Positions 34,031-43,413 are shown, counted from the stretch's first letter. The stretch is 64,000 nucleotides of DNA from JBFGFX01 sp965232455 (GCA_965232455.1 OZ246981.1:1860001-1924000); one strand, 5' to 3'. Numbers and translations: made by a program. Notes: generated by a model from the letters alone, not told the origin.

Positions 34031-35284
34031 TTATTCGTAGCGCAGGGCGGCTGCCGGTTGGACATGCGCCGCGCGGCGCGCCGGATACAGAGTCGCGAGG
34101 GAAGTCAGGACAAATGCCGCCCCCGCGATCAGCAACACGTCGCCGGTTTCCAGAATCGACGGAATCCGGGTTACGGCATAAACGTCCCCCGGCATCACCT
34201 TGAAACGGAACAGCCACTCGAGAAACAGCACGATCTCGGTCGCAAACAGCGCCAGCACGACGCCCACGATCACGCCGAGAATGACGCCGAACCAGCCGAT
34301 GAACGCGCCCTGGATAAAAAACACCCGAACGATGCCGTTAGGCCCCAGCCCCAGGGTTCGCAGGATGGCGATTTCCGACCTCTTGTCCGTCACCACCATG
34401 ACAAGACTCGCGACGATGTTGAAGGCGGCAACCCCGATCACCAGCGACACGATCAGCGATATCATCATCTTTTCCAGGCGTATGGCGCGGAAATAGCTGG
34501 CGTTTTCGACGGTCCAGTCACTCGTCCTGAACGCATCGCCCAAATCTTCGCCAAGCTGCGCGGCAATCAAGGGTGCGCGCATGACGTCGTCCGCGAGAAA
34601 TCGCACGGCGGTGACGCGGTCTCCGTAGGACAGAATGCGCGCGGCGTCGGACGCATGCACCAGTGCGAGCGTGGAGTCGTGATCCTGGATGTCGGCCGCA
34701 AAAACCCCACGAACCACAAATCGCTCGAGCACCGGCTCCAGGTCGCCGCGGCCGCCGGGTCGCGGGATCAGCAATACGATGCCGTCACCGATCCGGACGT
34801 TGAGATCGAGTGCCAACAGACGGCCCAGCACGATACTGCGCATGCCCGGAAGCAGCACCCCGAGGTCCCCGGCGACGAAGTTGGTTGTCCGGCCGGAAAC
34901 GTCCTGCTCGAGCTCCGGATAAACACCGTTGACCAGCACGGCTTTCAGCTCCCGTCCCGAGCGCACCATGCCCTCCATCTCGATGTACGGCGATGCCGCG
35001 ACGACGTTCGTGTTCTGGAGCACCGTGTCGCGCACCGGCGCCCATTCCTCGACGGTGCCGGCGGTACCGGTCACGAAGCCGTGGGCGGTCATACTCAACA
35101 GGCGACTGCGCAGCTCGCCCTCGAAGCCGTTCATGACCGACAGGATGACGATCAGCGCCGCAACCCCGAGCGCGATGCCGAGCAAAGATATCGCGGTGAT
35201 GAAGGAGACGAATCGGGTGCGGCGCTTGGCACGCAGGTACCTGAGTCCGACAAAAAGTTCGACCGCTTTGATCATCCGGCGCAT
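34031..35284 (-). CDS. lolC: Lipoprotein-releasing transporter permease (LolC/LolE family)
   Basis: The start is the ATG at 35284 (35275 is a close alternative), giving about 417 residues. The open frame continues to 35548 but includes the CRP-type site and REP half, so the longer form is rejected. Same layout as the next gene: helix FVSFITAISLLGIALGVAALIVILSVMNGFE, periplasmic domain, three C-terminal helices and the end YPARRAAHVQPAAALRYE. First gene of lolC-lolE-lolD; intergenic spacing is four bases. Confidence 0.9.
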   Translation of the reverse strand: MRRMIKAVELFVGLRYLRAKRRTRFVSFITAISLLGIALGVAALIVILSVMNGFEGELRSRLLSMTAHGFVTGTAGTVEEWAPVRDTVLQNTNVVAASPYIEMEGMVRSGRELKAVLVNGVYPELEQDVSGRTTNFVAGDLGVLLPGMRSIVLGRLLALDLNVRIGDGIVLLIPRPGGRGDLEPVLERFVVRGVFAADIQDHDSTLALVHASDAARILSYGDRVTAVRFLADDVMRAPLIAAQLGEDLGDAFRTSDWTVENASYFRAIRLEKMMISLIVSLVIGVAAFNIVASLVMVVTDKRSEIAILRTLGLGPNGIVRVFFIQGAFIGWFGVILGVIVGVVLALFATEIVLFLEWLFRFKVMPGDVYAVTRIPSILETGDVLLIAGAAFVLTSLATLYPARRAAHVQPAAALRYE

Positions 35285-35655
35285 TAAACCACATCCAATC
35301 CATTGGTTTGGCAGCCTTTTCGGGTTTGCGTTCCACCAAACGCCCGCGGTACGTATCGGCCGCCGTTCGCGCCTATGGATTCCCGGCGGGCTCCTACAGG
35401 GCATGCAGGGCCGAATCGGCGGCTGCGCCAATGTGATGCGGATCACATTTTTTGCGGACGTATCGGTCGATACTGATGCCCGGAATGTCGTCCCGCCGTC
35501 GGCGATTGCCGGACGGAGTCGGTCGCAGAGACGGATAGTGAGAACCACGCCCTTAAGCTAAGTTCATACGGTGTGTAAAAAAACCTTTTAAGCAACTGTT
35601 TTTTGGTCTGATCTCAGCTGGTATAGTCTCGAGACCGGGTCTTGGAGAAACACAG
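35285..35655. promoter_or_regulatory. Divergent promoter region between lolC and the 35656 gene
   Basis: This 371-base region carries a REP half-site (CGGGCTCCTACAG, 35387-35399), a perfect CRP-type palindrome (35430-35449) and an AT-rich run (35570-35610). A TATAGT at 35622-35627 lies 29 bases before the small exported protein's ATG and may be its -10 element. An imperfect stem GAGACCGGGTCTT follows at about 35631-35643. No ORF is supported. Confidence 0.6.
35430..35449. promoter_or_regulatory. CRP/Vfr/Clp-type binding site
   Basis: AATGTGATGCGGATCACATT is a perfect inverted repeat of 8-base arms around GCGG and contains the exact TGTGA-N6-TCACA consensus of CRP-family regulators. Its centre is about 155 bases upstream of the lolC start and about 216 bases upstream of the 35656 gene. 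Which promoter it serves cannot be told without transcription starts. Confidence 0.8.
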
Positions 35656-35940
35656 ATGTCCAAACTCAAAGCGACAACTCTGATTGCCTTGATGGCGGCG
35701 GGCAGCGCCTTCGCTCAGGGTGACACGCTGCGGATGGGCGGCACCGACGACGCGGCAGGATTCGAGCAGCCCGGCAAGCCGACGCGGGGTATGACTCAGG
35801 AGCGGGTGCGGGCGGAGTTTGGCAGCCCCCAGAACGAGGATGCGGCGGTCGGCGAGCCCCCGATCTCGCGCTGGCACTACGCGGGTTTTGTGGTGTATTT
35901 CGAGTACGACCGGGTCATTCACGCCGTCACCAAGCGCTAG
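35656..35940 (+). CDS. Small exported protein, SmpA/BamE-like, upstream of mfd
   Basis: A 94-residue precursor with a signal peptide (cleavage after AFA, near residue 20) and a good ribosome-binding site (TTGGAGAAACACAG before the ATG). The mature part has the helix-turn of SmpA/OmlA-like domains in GMTQERVRAEFGSPQNE, then ISRWHYAGFVVYFEYDRVIHAV, a strand pair ending the fold. No lipobox is present, so it is probably soluble in the periplasm. Similar small genes precede mfd in other gammaproteobacteria. Its molecular role is not established to my knowledge. Confidence 0.8.
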   Translation: MSKLKATTLIALMAAGSAFAQGDTLRMGGTDDAAGFEQPGKPTRGMTQERVRAEFGSPQNEDAAVGEPPISRWHYAGFVVYFEYDRVIHAVTKR

Positions 35941-36084
35941 CTCGTCGCGTCCGCCCTCGCTGGGCTCCGATCGCTGCACCGGCGCTACCGGAGCCGGCGG
36001 ACGTATCCATCGCGTAACCGCGCCCCCTCATACGCCCGACGTTCGTATGCGATAATCGGCGGCCGTTTTTTGGCAGCGAACTCC

Positions 36085-39000
36085 GTGGCACACACTCCCA
36101 TGCTCATACCGCCAACCCGCGGCGAGCAGATCACATCGATCGGCCGCCTGATCGGCGCGAGTTCGGCGCTCGCGTTCGTCGAACTCGCGCGCAGCACCGG
36201 CCGACCGCTGATTGTCCTTGCCAGCGACCCGCGTCAGGCCGACCAGCTCGAGGCCGAGCTGCGCTACTTCGCGGGCAACGACATCACCGTTTCCCACTTC
36301 GTCGAGTGGGAAACGTTGCCTTACGACGGATTTTCACCGCATCAGGACATTGTTTCCCAGCGGCTATCGGTGATGAGTGCGCTTCCTCGACAATCGACCG
36401 GCATCGTCGTCGTCTCGACGCCGTCGCTGTTACAGCGTTTGCCGCCATGCAGTTACGTCGGCTCACGCTCGCTCGACCTGACGGTCGGGGACACCCTGGA
36501 TCGCGACCGATTTGTCGATTCCCTGAGTACCGCGGGCTATACCCGCGTATCTCAGGTCGAAGAACACGGAGAGTTTGCGGTGCGCGGTGCACTGTTCGAC
36601 GTATTCCCGATGGGCTCGCACAGCCCGCTGCGGATCGATCTGTTTGACGACGAAATCGATTCACTCCGTTATTTCGACCCGCAGAGCCAGATATCTGCCG
36701 AGCGAGTCGACGCAATCCACGTACTGCCCGCCACCGAGATCCCGCTCGACGAGGACAGCATTCGCGAGTTTCGTCACCGCTATCGTGAACGTTTCGAGGG
36801 CCAGCCTTCCCGGTCGCGCGTTTACAGCGACGTCTCGAACGGCCTTGCACACGGCGGCATCGAATACTACCTGCCTCTTTTTTTCGAGCAGTCGGCGACG
36901 TTCCTGGACTATTGCCCACCGCAAAGCATCGTCGTGGCGCCCGCTGAAACGCCAGACATTCTCGCGACGACCTGGTCGGAAATCCAGGAACGGTACGAGA
37001 TCTGCAGCATCGATCCCGAGCGGCCGATTCTGCGGCCGGAGGAAAGCTTCAACCGTCCGGAGGACGTCGAAGACCGGATGGCGTCGTTTCAGCAGATCCA
37101 CTACAGCGCCCACACGCTCCCGGAGGCGCCGCGGACGCTGAACGTGTCGACGCGTAAACCGCCTGCCCTCAGAATCGAGACCCGTTACGAAGACGCGGCG
37201 GCGGCGCTGCGGGGTTTCCTCGATGATTTCGACGGGCGCGTATTGTTCACCGCCGATTCACCTGGCCGCCGCGAAAGCGTGATGGACTTCCTTCGCGGCC
37301 GTGACCTGAATATCGAGCGCCACGATACCTGGCAGGCGTTCGTGGACAACCGACAACGCATCGGCGTGACGGTAGCGCCGCTCGAGGACGGTGTACTGCT
37401 GCCGGACGCACGGTTGGCGATCATCGCGGAACACCAGCTTTTCGGCGATCGGCCCCGGCAGCAAAACCGGCAACGCCGTGCGGAACGCGATCCCGAGACC
37501 ATCATTCGTCAGCTGAACGACCTGCAGGCCGGCTCGCCGGTAGTGCACGCCGACTACGGCGTTGGCCGCTACCTCGGACTCGTCACCCTGGAAGCGGGTG
37601 GCGACGAAGGCGAATTCCTGATGCTGGAGTACGCAGACGGCGACAAGCTGTACGTTCCCGTGCATGCCCTCGACCTGATCTCCCGTTACACGGGCGCATC
37701 GCCGGAAAACGCACCGCTGCATCGGCTCGGCAGCGACCAGTGGGCCAAGGCCAAACGCCGGGCAATCACCCGAATCCGCGACGTCGCCGCCGAACTGTTG
37801 GACATATACGCGCGGCGCGCGGCCCGTCCAGGCCACAGTTTCCGCTGGCCGGAGGCGGACTACCGTGCGTTCACGGGCGGTTTTCCGTTCGAGCCGACGG
37901 AGGACCAGCAGCGAACCATCGATGAGGTCCTGAAAGACCTCGAGTCCAGCCGGCCGATGGATAGGATCGTTTGTGGCGACGTCGGTTTCGGGAAGACCGA
38001 AGTTGCGCTCCGCGCAAGTTTTGCAGCCGTTCACGCGGGCAAACAGGTCGCGCTGCTCGTGCCGACCACGCTGCTGGCGCAGCAGCATGGCCAGACGTTC
38101 AAAGACCGCTTTGCCGATTGGCCCGTACGCGTCGAAGTGCTTTCACGATTTCGTTCTCGAAAGGACGTCGACGGCATCATCAGCGGGCTGCGCGCCGGAA
38201 AGGTCGATATCATCATCGGCACGCACCGCTTGCTGCAACACATCAAAGAGATAAAAGACGTCGGTCTGGTAATCGTCGATGAAGAGCATCGTTTTGGCGT
38301 GCGGCACAAAGAGGCCATCAAGTCACTCAAGAGCGAGGTCGACGTTCTGACACTGACCGCAACGCCGATACCTCGCACGCTGAATATGGCGTTGGGCGGT
38401 ATACGCGAAATGTCGCTCATAACAACGCCGCCGGCCGAACGCCTCGCCGTAAAAACCTTCGTCAGCCAGTGGAACGACGTCATGATTCGTGAGGCCTGCC
38501 TGCGCGAGATCAAACGCGGCGGCCAGGTCTATTTTGTGCACAACAGGGTGCAAGACATCGACGACATCGCGCGCCGACTGAGCAAACTGGTTCCGGAGGC
38601 GAACATCCGCATTGGCCACGGTCAGATGCCCGAACGGGAACTGGAACAGGTCATGCTCGATTTTTATCACCGCCGCTTCAACGTCCTGTTGTGTACGACG
38701 ATCATCGAGAGCGGCATCGACGTACCGACCGCCAACACGATTATCATCAATCGGGCGGATCGTTTCGGCCTGGCGCAGCTGCACCAGCTTCGCGGCCGCG
38801 TTGGCCGCTCGCACCACCGCGCTTATGCGTATCTGGTCGCCCCACCCCGAGCAGTCATGACCGCTGACGCGATCAAGCGACTGGAGGCCATCGATTCATT
38901 GGAAGATCTGGGATCCGGCTTCACCCTTGCGACCCACGACCTGGAGATCCGCGGCGCCGGCGAATTGCTCGGCGACACGCAAAGCGGTCAGATTCACGAG

Positions 39001-39558
39001 ATCGGTTTCTCGCTTTACATGGAAATGCTCTCGCGGACGATCGAAGCGATGAAAGCCGGTAAAGAACCGGATCTCGACAAACCGCTGAATGCCGGCGTCG
39101 AAATCAATCTGCACGTCGCAGCGCTGCTGCCGGACGACTACGTCGGAGACGTCCACCTTCGCCTCATACTCTACAAACGGATTGCCAGCGCCAATTCCGA
39201 ATCGGAACTTCGTGAGCTGCAGGTGGAGCTGATCGATCGGTTCGGTCTGCTGCCCCCTGCCGCAAAGAACCTGATGCGAATCGCCGAAATCAAGCTGCGA
39301 GCGTCCGCACTCGGCATCGAGAAAATTGACGTTGCCGATGCGGGCGGCTACTTGCTGTTTGGCGACCGGACCGACATCGACCCGACGACAATCGTCAGCC
39401 TGGTGCAGAATGAAGGTCATACTTATCGCATGCGGGGAGCACATCGGCTACAGTTCAGCGGCGAGCTGAGCGACCTGAATGCGAGGATAGCTGCATTGAA
39501 CGCCCTGTTGGACCGGCTCGAGACGGGCGCAACACCGAATCATGCCATGACCGGCTGA
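36085..39558 (+). CDS. mfd: Mfd, transcription-repair coupling factor
   Basis: About 1157 residues from the GTG at 36085; TTG 36070 and ATG 36100 are also possible and none has a clear ribosome-binding site. Domains in order: UvrB-homology region (1-330), RNA polymerase-interacting CarD/RID domain around 480-550 (SPVVHADYGVGRYLGL), RecG-like helicase with Walker A GDVGFGKTE, DEEH box IVDEEHRFGVRHK, TATPIPRTL and the QLRGRVGRS motif, and the C-terminal TRCF domain. It displaces stalled RNA polymerase at lesions and recruits UvrA. It is followed 26 bases later by csiV. Confidence 0.98.
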   Translation: MAHTPMLIPPTRGEQITSIGRLIGASSALAFVELARSTGRPLIVLASDPRQADQLEAELRYFAGNDITVSHFVEWETLPYDGFSPHQDIVSQRLSVMSALPRQSTGIVVVSTPSLLQRLPPCSYVGSRSLDLTVGDTLDRDRFVDSLSTAGYTRVSQVEEHGEFAVRGALFDVFPMGSHSPLRIDLFDDEIDSLRYFDPQSQISAERVDAIHVLPATEIPLDEDSIREFRHRYRERFEGQPSRSRVYSDVSNGLAHGGIEYYLPLFFEQSATFLDYCPPQSIVVAPAETPDILATTWSEIQERYEICSIDPERPILRPEESFNRPEDVEDRMASFQQIHYSAHTLPEAPRTLNVSTRKPPALRIETRYEDAAAALRGFLDDFDGRVLFTADSPGRRESVMDFLRGRDLNIERHDTWQAFVDNRQRIGVTVAPLEDGVLLPDARLAIIAEHQLFGDRPRQQNRQRRAERDPETIIRQLNDLQAGSPVVHADYGVGRYLGLVTLEAGGDEGEFLMLEYADGDKLYVPVHALDLISRYTGASPENAPLHRLGSDQWAKAKRRAITRIRDVAAELLDIYARRAARPGHSFRWPEADYRAFTGGFPFEPTEDQQRTIDEVLKDLESSRPMDRIVCGDVGFGKTEVALRASFAAVHAGKQVALLVPTTLLAQQHGQTFKDRFADWPVRVEVLSRFRSRKDVDGIISGLRAGKVDIIIGTHRLLQHIKEIKDVGLVIVDEEHRFGVRHKEAIKSLKSEVDVLTLTATPIPRTLNMALGGIREMSLITTPPAERLAVKTFVSQWNDVMIREACLREIKRGGQVYFVHNRVQDIDDIARRLSKLVPEANIRIGHGQMPERELEQVMLDFYHRRFNVLLCTTIIESGIDVPTANTIIINRADRFGLAQLHQLRGRVGRSHHRAYAYLVAPPRAVMTADAIKRLEAIDSLEDLGSGFTLATHDLEIRGAGELLGDTQSGQIHEIGFSLYMEMLSRTIEAMKAGKEPDLDKPLNAGVEINLHVAALLPDDYVGDVHLRLILYKRIASANSESELRELQVELIDRFGLLPPAAKNLMRIAEIKLRASALGIEKIDVADAGGYLLFGDRTDIDPTTIVSLVQNEGHTYRMRGAHRLQFSGELSDLNARIAALNALLDRLETGATPNHAMTG

Positions 39559-39584
39559 ACCAAACGGCAATCGACACTCTCTAA

Positions 39585-40535
39585 ATGAATATGCTCCCAG
39601 AACCCACACGGCTCCTCCGGCTGATACTGAGCCCGGCCCTGCTGGCAACCGCCGGCCTGGCCGTTGCCCAACAGCCTCAGGCGCCGGGCGCGGACAGCTC
39701 GGCGGAGACGGAGGAATCGCCGCCGCGGTACGGCGTCGAACTGATCGTGTTTACCTACGATGCCAGCGTATCGGCCGGCACGGAGATATTCGTCCCCGAT
39801 GCGCCTCCGGACGCGCCGGTCGACGACGCGGCTTCGACGCTGAATCCGTACCCGGGCGACCCCCGACCCGGCCGCTTGGCGGACACGGAGGTCGTGCCCG
39901 ACCCGGAAGACGTCGAAAACATCCCAACCTACGGAGACATGGACCTCCTGCCGGGTCCGGGCAATCTGGCCGAGGAAGACCTCGCACCGATTATGAGTGC
40001 CGACAGCATCGAGCTTCGCGTGCTGCCCGCGGAAGCGCTGACGATGACGGCCATCCACGAAAAGCTGCTCCTGCTCGACGCCTACCGTCCGGTGCTGTGG
40101 TCCGGCTGGACGCAGATCGTTCGCGAGGATGAGGAAACGCCGGTGATACGTCTGCGCCGGCTCGGAAACCTGCCGCTTGAGATGGACGGCGAGCTGAAAC
40201 TCTACCTGAGCCGGTTCCTCCACCTCGTGGTGGACGTCAGTATGCAGGCGCCGTCGACGCAGCCGGCCGTTCCGCCCTCCCGACGCTACGGCGATTCGCC
40301 GTTCGCGCTGGGCGACGATGGCTATGGCTACCCAGCGCCGCCGGTACACTTCCGGATTCGCGACGACCGGATACTGAAGAGCGACGAAATCCGCTACTTC
40401 GATCATCCGAAATTCGGGATTTTGGCCAAACTCACGCGAGTCGAGGAACCGCAGGACGGCGAACCGGAAACCGACGCCCCCGTCAACCCGACGATCGTCG
40501 GTGACGGCCGGCCCGCGCCGGCGGCAATGCAATAG
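39585..40535 (+). CDS. csiV: CsiV family peptidoglycan-binding protein
   Basis: A 316-residue exported protein: signal peptide to about residue 28 (AVAQQ), YGVELIVFTYD opening the mature domain, an acidic Pro/Asp-rich stretch (about 65-125), RPVLWSGWTQIVRE, LYLSRFLHLVVDVSM, and ILKSDEIRYFDHPKFGILAKLTRVE at the end. These are CsiV hallmarks, and the position after mfd is the same as in other gammaproteobacteria. CsiV was described in Vibrio cholerae as needed for growth with certain D-amino acids. The acidic insert seems longer than usual. Its stop is one base from the convergent stop of the next gene. Confidence 0.88.
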   Translation: MNMLPEPTRLLRLILSPALLATAGLAVAQQPQAPGADSSAETEESPPRYGVELIVFTYDASVSAGTEIFVPDAPPDAPVDDAASTLNPYPGDPRPGRLADTEVVPDPEDVENIPTYGDMDLLPGPGNLAEEDLAPIMSADSIELRVLPAEALTMTAIHEKLLLLDAYRPVLWSGWTQIVREDEETPVIRLRRLGNLPLEMDGELKLYLSRFLHLVVDVSMQAPSTQPAVPPSRRYGDSPFALGDDGYGYPAPPVHFRIRDDRILKSDEIRYFDHPKFGILAKLTRVEEPQDGEPETDAPVNPTIVGDGRPAPAAMQ

Positions 40536-40536
40536 A

Positions 40537-41433
40537 CTATTTGTTCAGCAACCCGTCCAGGAATTTCTCCGCCGCAACCGGTTTGTCTCCCGGCTCCATC
40601 ATCGCGATGTCGAACGAGACGGTAACGAACCTGGAGACGCGCGAGCGTGGATGATGCAGGCCCAGTTCGCGCACGGCGGCAGCGATGCGCGCGGCAAACG
40701 CGCGAACGCTTTCTTCGTCCGAGCCGTGCGACAACACCACGATATGCCCGCCGTTTTCATCGCCGATGCGGGCCGCCACGTCGCTCGCGCGCCGCAAGCA
40801 GCGGCGAATAACCTGAGCCACGCGCCGCAGGCAGGAGTCCGTGGCGTGCCGCCCGAATACGTCGAAATACGCGGCAAAGTCGTCGAAGCCGAACGCAGCC
40901 AGAGCCAAAGACGAGTTCTCGCGCGCCGCGACCGCCCAGTCGTGCTCGAGAATCTCCCGGAAAGCGCCGGCGTTCAGCAACCCCGTTATCGGATCGTCCC
41001 GCGACAGATCGCGGACCCGTCGATTTGCCTTGGCGAGCGCCCGATGCGCCTCACCCGTGCTCGACGGCAGAACCTGGGCATCGGTCGTGCGCCAGCAGGC
41101 GGCAAAATACCGACTGTCCGCCGAATCGGCGGCGGCCAACGGCCGCAGGGTCAGAAGGTATTCGCGGCCGCGTATCTCGACCGGAATCGCCGTTTCCTGC
41201 GCGGCACGAACCGTTTCGCTCACCTCGAGCGCCAATTCGCGGCCGATCAGGCCCTCGACGACGTCGGCGAGCGGCTGGTCTTTACTGTCGGTATCGGTAC
41301 CGCCGGCAAGCGCCTGAAACGCCGGGTTGGCGAGCACGACGGGCCAATCGGCACGATCGACACGCGCCACCAGCAGCGGCTCCGCAGATGCCGAGATGAG
41401 CTCCAGCAGAACTTTGCGTGGCACAGGCTTCAT
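40537..41433 (-). CDS. PAS-like and degenerate GGDEF domain protein
   Basis: The start chosen is ATG 41433, with GAGG nine bases upstream; TTG 41451 is the frame's outer limit. Residues 10-115 look like a PAS-type sensor, without membrane segments. The GGDEF fold runs from DLSRDDPITGLLN (143-154) to about 290. The catalytic signature is replaced by RIGDENGGHIVVL (222-234), so GG[D/E]EF is lost and three extra residues are present. The inhibitory site R215-A-S-D218 is kept five residues before it. Cyclase activity is therefore doubtful and c-di-GMP binding plausible. It is 45 bases downstream of the phosphorylase gene, likely in the same operon. Confidence 0.8.
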   Translation of the reverse strand: MKPVPRKVLLELISASAEPLLVARVDRADWPVVLANPAFQALAGGTDTDSKDQPLADVVEGLIGRELALEVSETVRAAQETAIPVEIRGREYLLTLRPLAAADSADSRYFAACWRTTDAQVLPSSTGEAHRALAKANRRVRDLSRDDPITGLLNAGAFREILEHDWAVAARENSSLALAAFGFDDFAAYFDVFGRHATDSCLRRVAQVIRRCLRRASDVAARIGDENGGHIVVLSHGSDEESVRAFAARIAAAVRELGLHHPRSRVSRFVTVSFDIAMMEPGDKPVAAEKFLDGLLNK

Positions 41434-41478
41434 CACCGTTATCCTCGACAATCCATACCCATCCTGCCAGGCATTGGT

Positions 41479-42243
41479 TCACGTCTCGCGGCTAAAAAAC
41501 CGCTTGAGAACCCGCATGGCCTGGAGTTTTGCCGTGAGCGTGCTGGCCTCGATATCCGCATGAATGGCGGCCTCACCCCGACCGGCCGCCCGGTTGACGA
41601 TCAACGACAGGCAGGCGTACTCGAGGCCGAGTTCACGCGCCAGCGACGCCTCGGGCATTGCGGTCATGCCCAGGAAGTCGACCCCGTCCCGCTCGAAACG
41701 ATCCACTTCGCCGGCGGTTTCCAGCCTAGGCCCCTGGGTGACGCCGTAGACGCCGCCGTCGTGACACCCCACCTCGGCGTCCTTGGCGGCCGCCAGCAGA
41801 GCCTGGCGCAGCGATTCGCTGAACGGTTGGGTAAAGTCGATGTGATCCAGCGCGGCGCCGGCGCCGTCGTAGATGCTTTGCTGCCGTCCCCAGGTGTAAT
41901 CGATCAGCTGCGCGGGTACGGCGAGCTGGCCCGGATACAGGTCAGCCGGTATGGCGCCGACGGTGTTCAGCGCGATGATCGAGTCGGCGCCTTCGCCTCT
42001 CAGGGCGGCGAGGTTCGCACGATAGTTGATGCGATGGGGCGGAATGCCTATATCGTCGCCGTGGCGCGCCAGCATGAGGACGCTGTGCTCGCCGTAGGTC
42101 ACGGTGCGAATGGGCGCGGACGGTTCGCCGAAACGCGTCACGACGCGGCGACAGGTGCCGGCGCCATCGACGCCGAAACCCTGGAATCCGCTGCCGGCGA
42201 TCACGGCAAACTGCCGAGAAACGGTTTTGGCCGACCCACTCAT
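41479..42243 (-). CDS. S-methyl-5'-thioinosine/adenosine phosphorylase family
   Basis: The ATG at 42243 overlaps the nagZ stop (ATGA) and gives 254 residues; the frame continues to 42588 inside nagZ and is rejected. It belongs to the PNP/MTAP family: FAVIAGSGFQGF phosphate loop, MLARHGDDIGIPPHRINYRANLAALRG, GAIPADLYPGQLAVPAQLIDYT, and YGVTQGPRLETAGEV. The same gene next to nagZ in Pseudomonas aeruginosa (PA3004) encodes methylthioinosine phosphorylase, which salvages deaminated methylthioadenosine. I infer the same activity here from gene order; the substrate-specifying residues were not checked. Confidence 0.9.
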   Translation of the reverse strand: MSGSAKTVSRQFAVIAGSGFQGFGVDGAGTCRRVVTRFGEPSAPIRTVTYGEHSVLMLARHGDDIGIPPHRINYRANLAALRGEGADSIIALNTVGAIPADLYPGQLAVPAQLIDYTWGRQQSIYDGAGAALDHIDFTQPFSESLRQALLAAAKDAEVGCHDGGVYGVTQGPRLETAGEVDRFERDGVDFLGMTAMPEASLARELGLEYACLSLIVNRAAGRGEAAIHADIEASTLTAKLQAMRVLKRFFSRET

Positions 42244-43286
42244 GCGTCGAGCTTCAGCACCGGCCGTTCCGACCATTGACTCAAGCGCTCCGACGCCTGC
42301 CGCCACTCCTCGCTCGCCAGCAACGACTCCCGGAGTATCTGGCCGGTGCCGTGCAGACGGGCCAAACGAACCAGCGACGTTGGATTCGAGTAGTCGCGCA
42401 GTACCCCGACCGCGGCACTGGCCGCCGCCCGATCGTTGCAGATCAACACCATATCGCAACCGGATTCGAGAGCGAGTTGAGCGCGTTTCGGCATTGACCC
42501 GAACTCCGCGGTGGCTTTCATGCTGAGATCGTCGCTCAGCACCGCGCCGTCGAAACCAAGCTGAATGCGCAGCTGATCGGCGATCCAATACGAAGAGAAA
42601 CCGGCGGGCAACGGATCCATCTCGGCGTAGACGACGTGTGACATCATGACCGCGGCGGGCAGGCGATTCCGGATCAGGCGCTCGAACGGTCGCATGTCGT
42701 CGAGCAACTCGCCAAATTCCCGCCGATCGACGGGCAGTCGTTCGTGAGAATCCGCGACCACCGCACCATGACCCGGAAAGTGTTTGGCGACCGCAGCCAT
42801 GCCACCATCACGCATCCCCCGGCAGAATTGCGCCGCGAGTTCGCCAACCACGTCGGGGTTCCGGTGAAAAGCGCGGTCGCCGATCGCTTCACTGATTCCC
42901 CAGTCGAGATCGACGCAGGGTGTAAACGAAAGATCGATGCCGGTCGCGCGAAGCTCCGCCGCAATAAGCCAGCCGACGCTGCGCGCCATGCTCAGTGCGT
43001 CCTCCGCGTCGGAGTCGTAATGGCGTCCGAGACTGCGCATTGCCGGGATCGCGCTGAAACCGTCGCGAAATCGCTGGACGCGACCGCCCTCGTGATCGGT
43101 GGCAATCAGCAGCGGTGGGCTGCGCAGCGCACGAATCGCGCTAACCAAATCCGCGAGCTGCGCCGGGGAACGATAATTGCGACTGAAAAGGATGACGCCG
43201 CCGACCGCCGGCTCACGCAACAGGTCGCGATCGGCCGGCACGAGTTCCGGCCCCTCAACGTCCAACATGACGGGTCCAAGTGCCAT
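42240..43286 (-). CDS. nagZ: Beta-N-acetylhexosaminidase NagZ
   Basis: A 348-residue cytoplasmic glycoside hydrolase family 3 enzyme that removes GlcNAc from anhydro-muropeptides in peptidoglycan recycling. Signatures: FSRNYRSPAQL, ATDHEGGRVQRF, the catalytic loop KHFPGHGAVVADSHERLP with the Asp-His dyad, and AVLSDDLSMKA with the nucleophile Asp. Length fits the family. It starts the operon nagZ-phosphorylase-GGDEF; upstream is a 127-base gap to rlmD. Confidence 0.96.
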   Translation of the reverse strand: MALGPVMLDVEGPELVPADRDLLREPAVGGVILFSRNYRSPAQLADLVSAIRALRSPPLLIATDHEGGRVQRFRDGFSAIPAMRSLGRHYDSDAEDALSMARSVGWLIAAELRATGIDLSFTPCVDLDWGISEAIGDRAFHRNPDVVGELAAQFCRGMRDGGMAAVAKHFPGHGAVVADSHERLPVDRREFGELLDDMRPFERLIRNRLPAAVMMSHVVYAEMDPLPAGFSSYWIADQLRIQLGFDGAVLSDDLSMKATAEFGSMPKRAQLALESGCDMVLICNDRAAASAAVGVLRDYSNPTSLVRLARLHGTGQILRESLLASEEWRQASERLSQWSERPVLKLDA

Positions 43287-43413
43287 GGTCTTAGGGTCTC
43301 ATTACCTTCAATTCCGCCGTCCGGTAGCGCGTGTGTCCACAGCCTAGCGCGAATCCGTTTTGATTCAAGCACTCCTGGCATCGTTCGACAACGGTTCGAG
43401 AAAAAGGTTTTAA

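Noticed and set aside
35285..35548. Extended N-terminus of lolC
   Set aside because: The extra residues are not like LolC, lack a ribosome-binding site, and cover a REP half and a CRP-type palindrome.
40501..42279. 592-codon plus-strand open frame
   Set aside because: It is antisense to the GGDEF and phosphorylase genes, both with clear motifs; the product shows no family features.
42244..42588. Extended N-terminus of the phosphorylase
   Set aside because: It would overlap nagZ by more than 340 bases; the ATGA overlap start at 42243 gives the usual length and motif position.
43381..43413. Rho-independent terminator after rlmD
   Set aside because: The stretch is AT-rich but has no GC-rich stem before the T-run on the minus strand.
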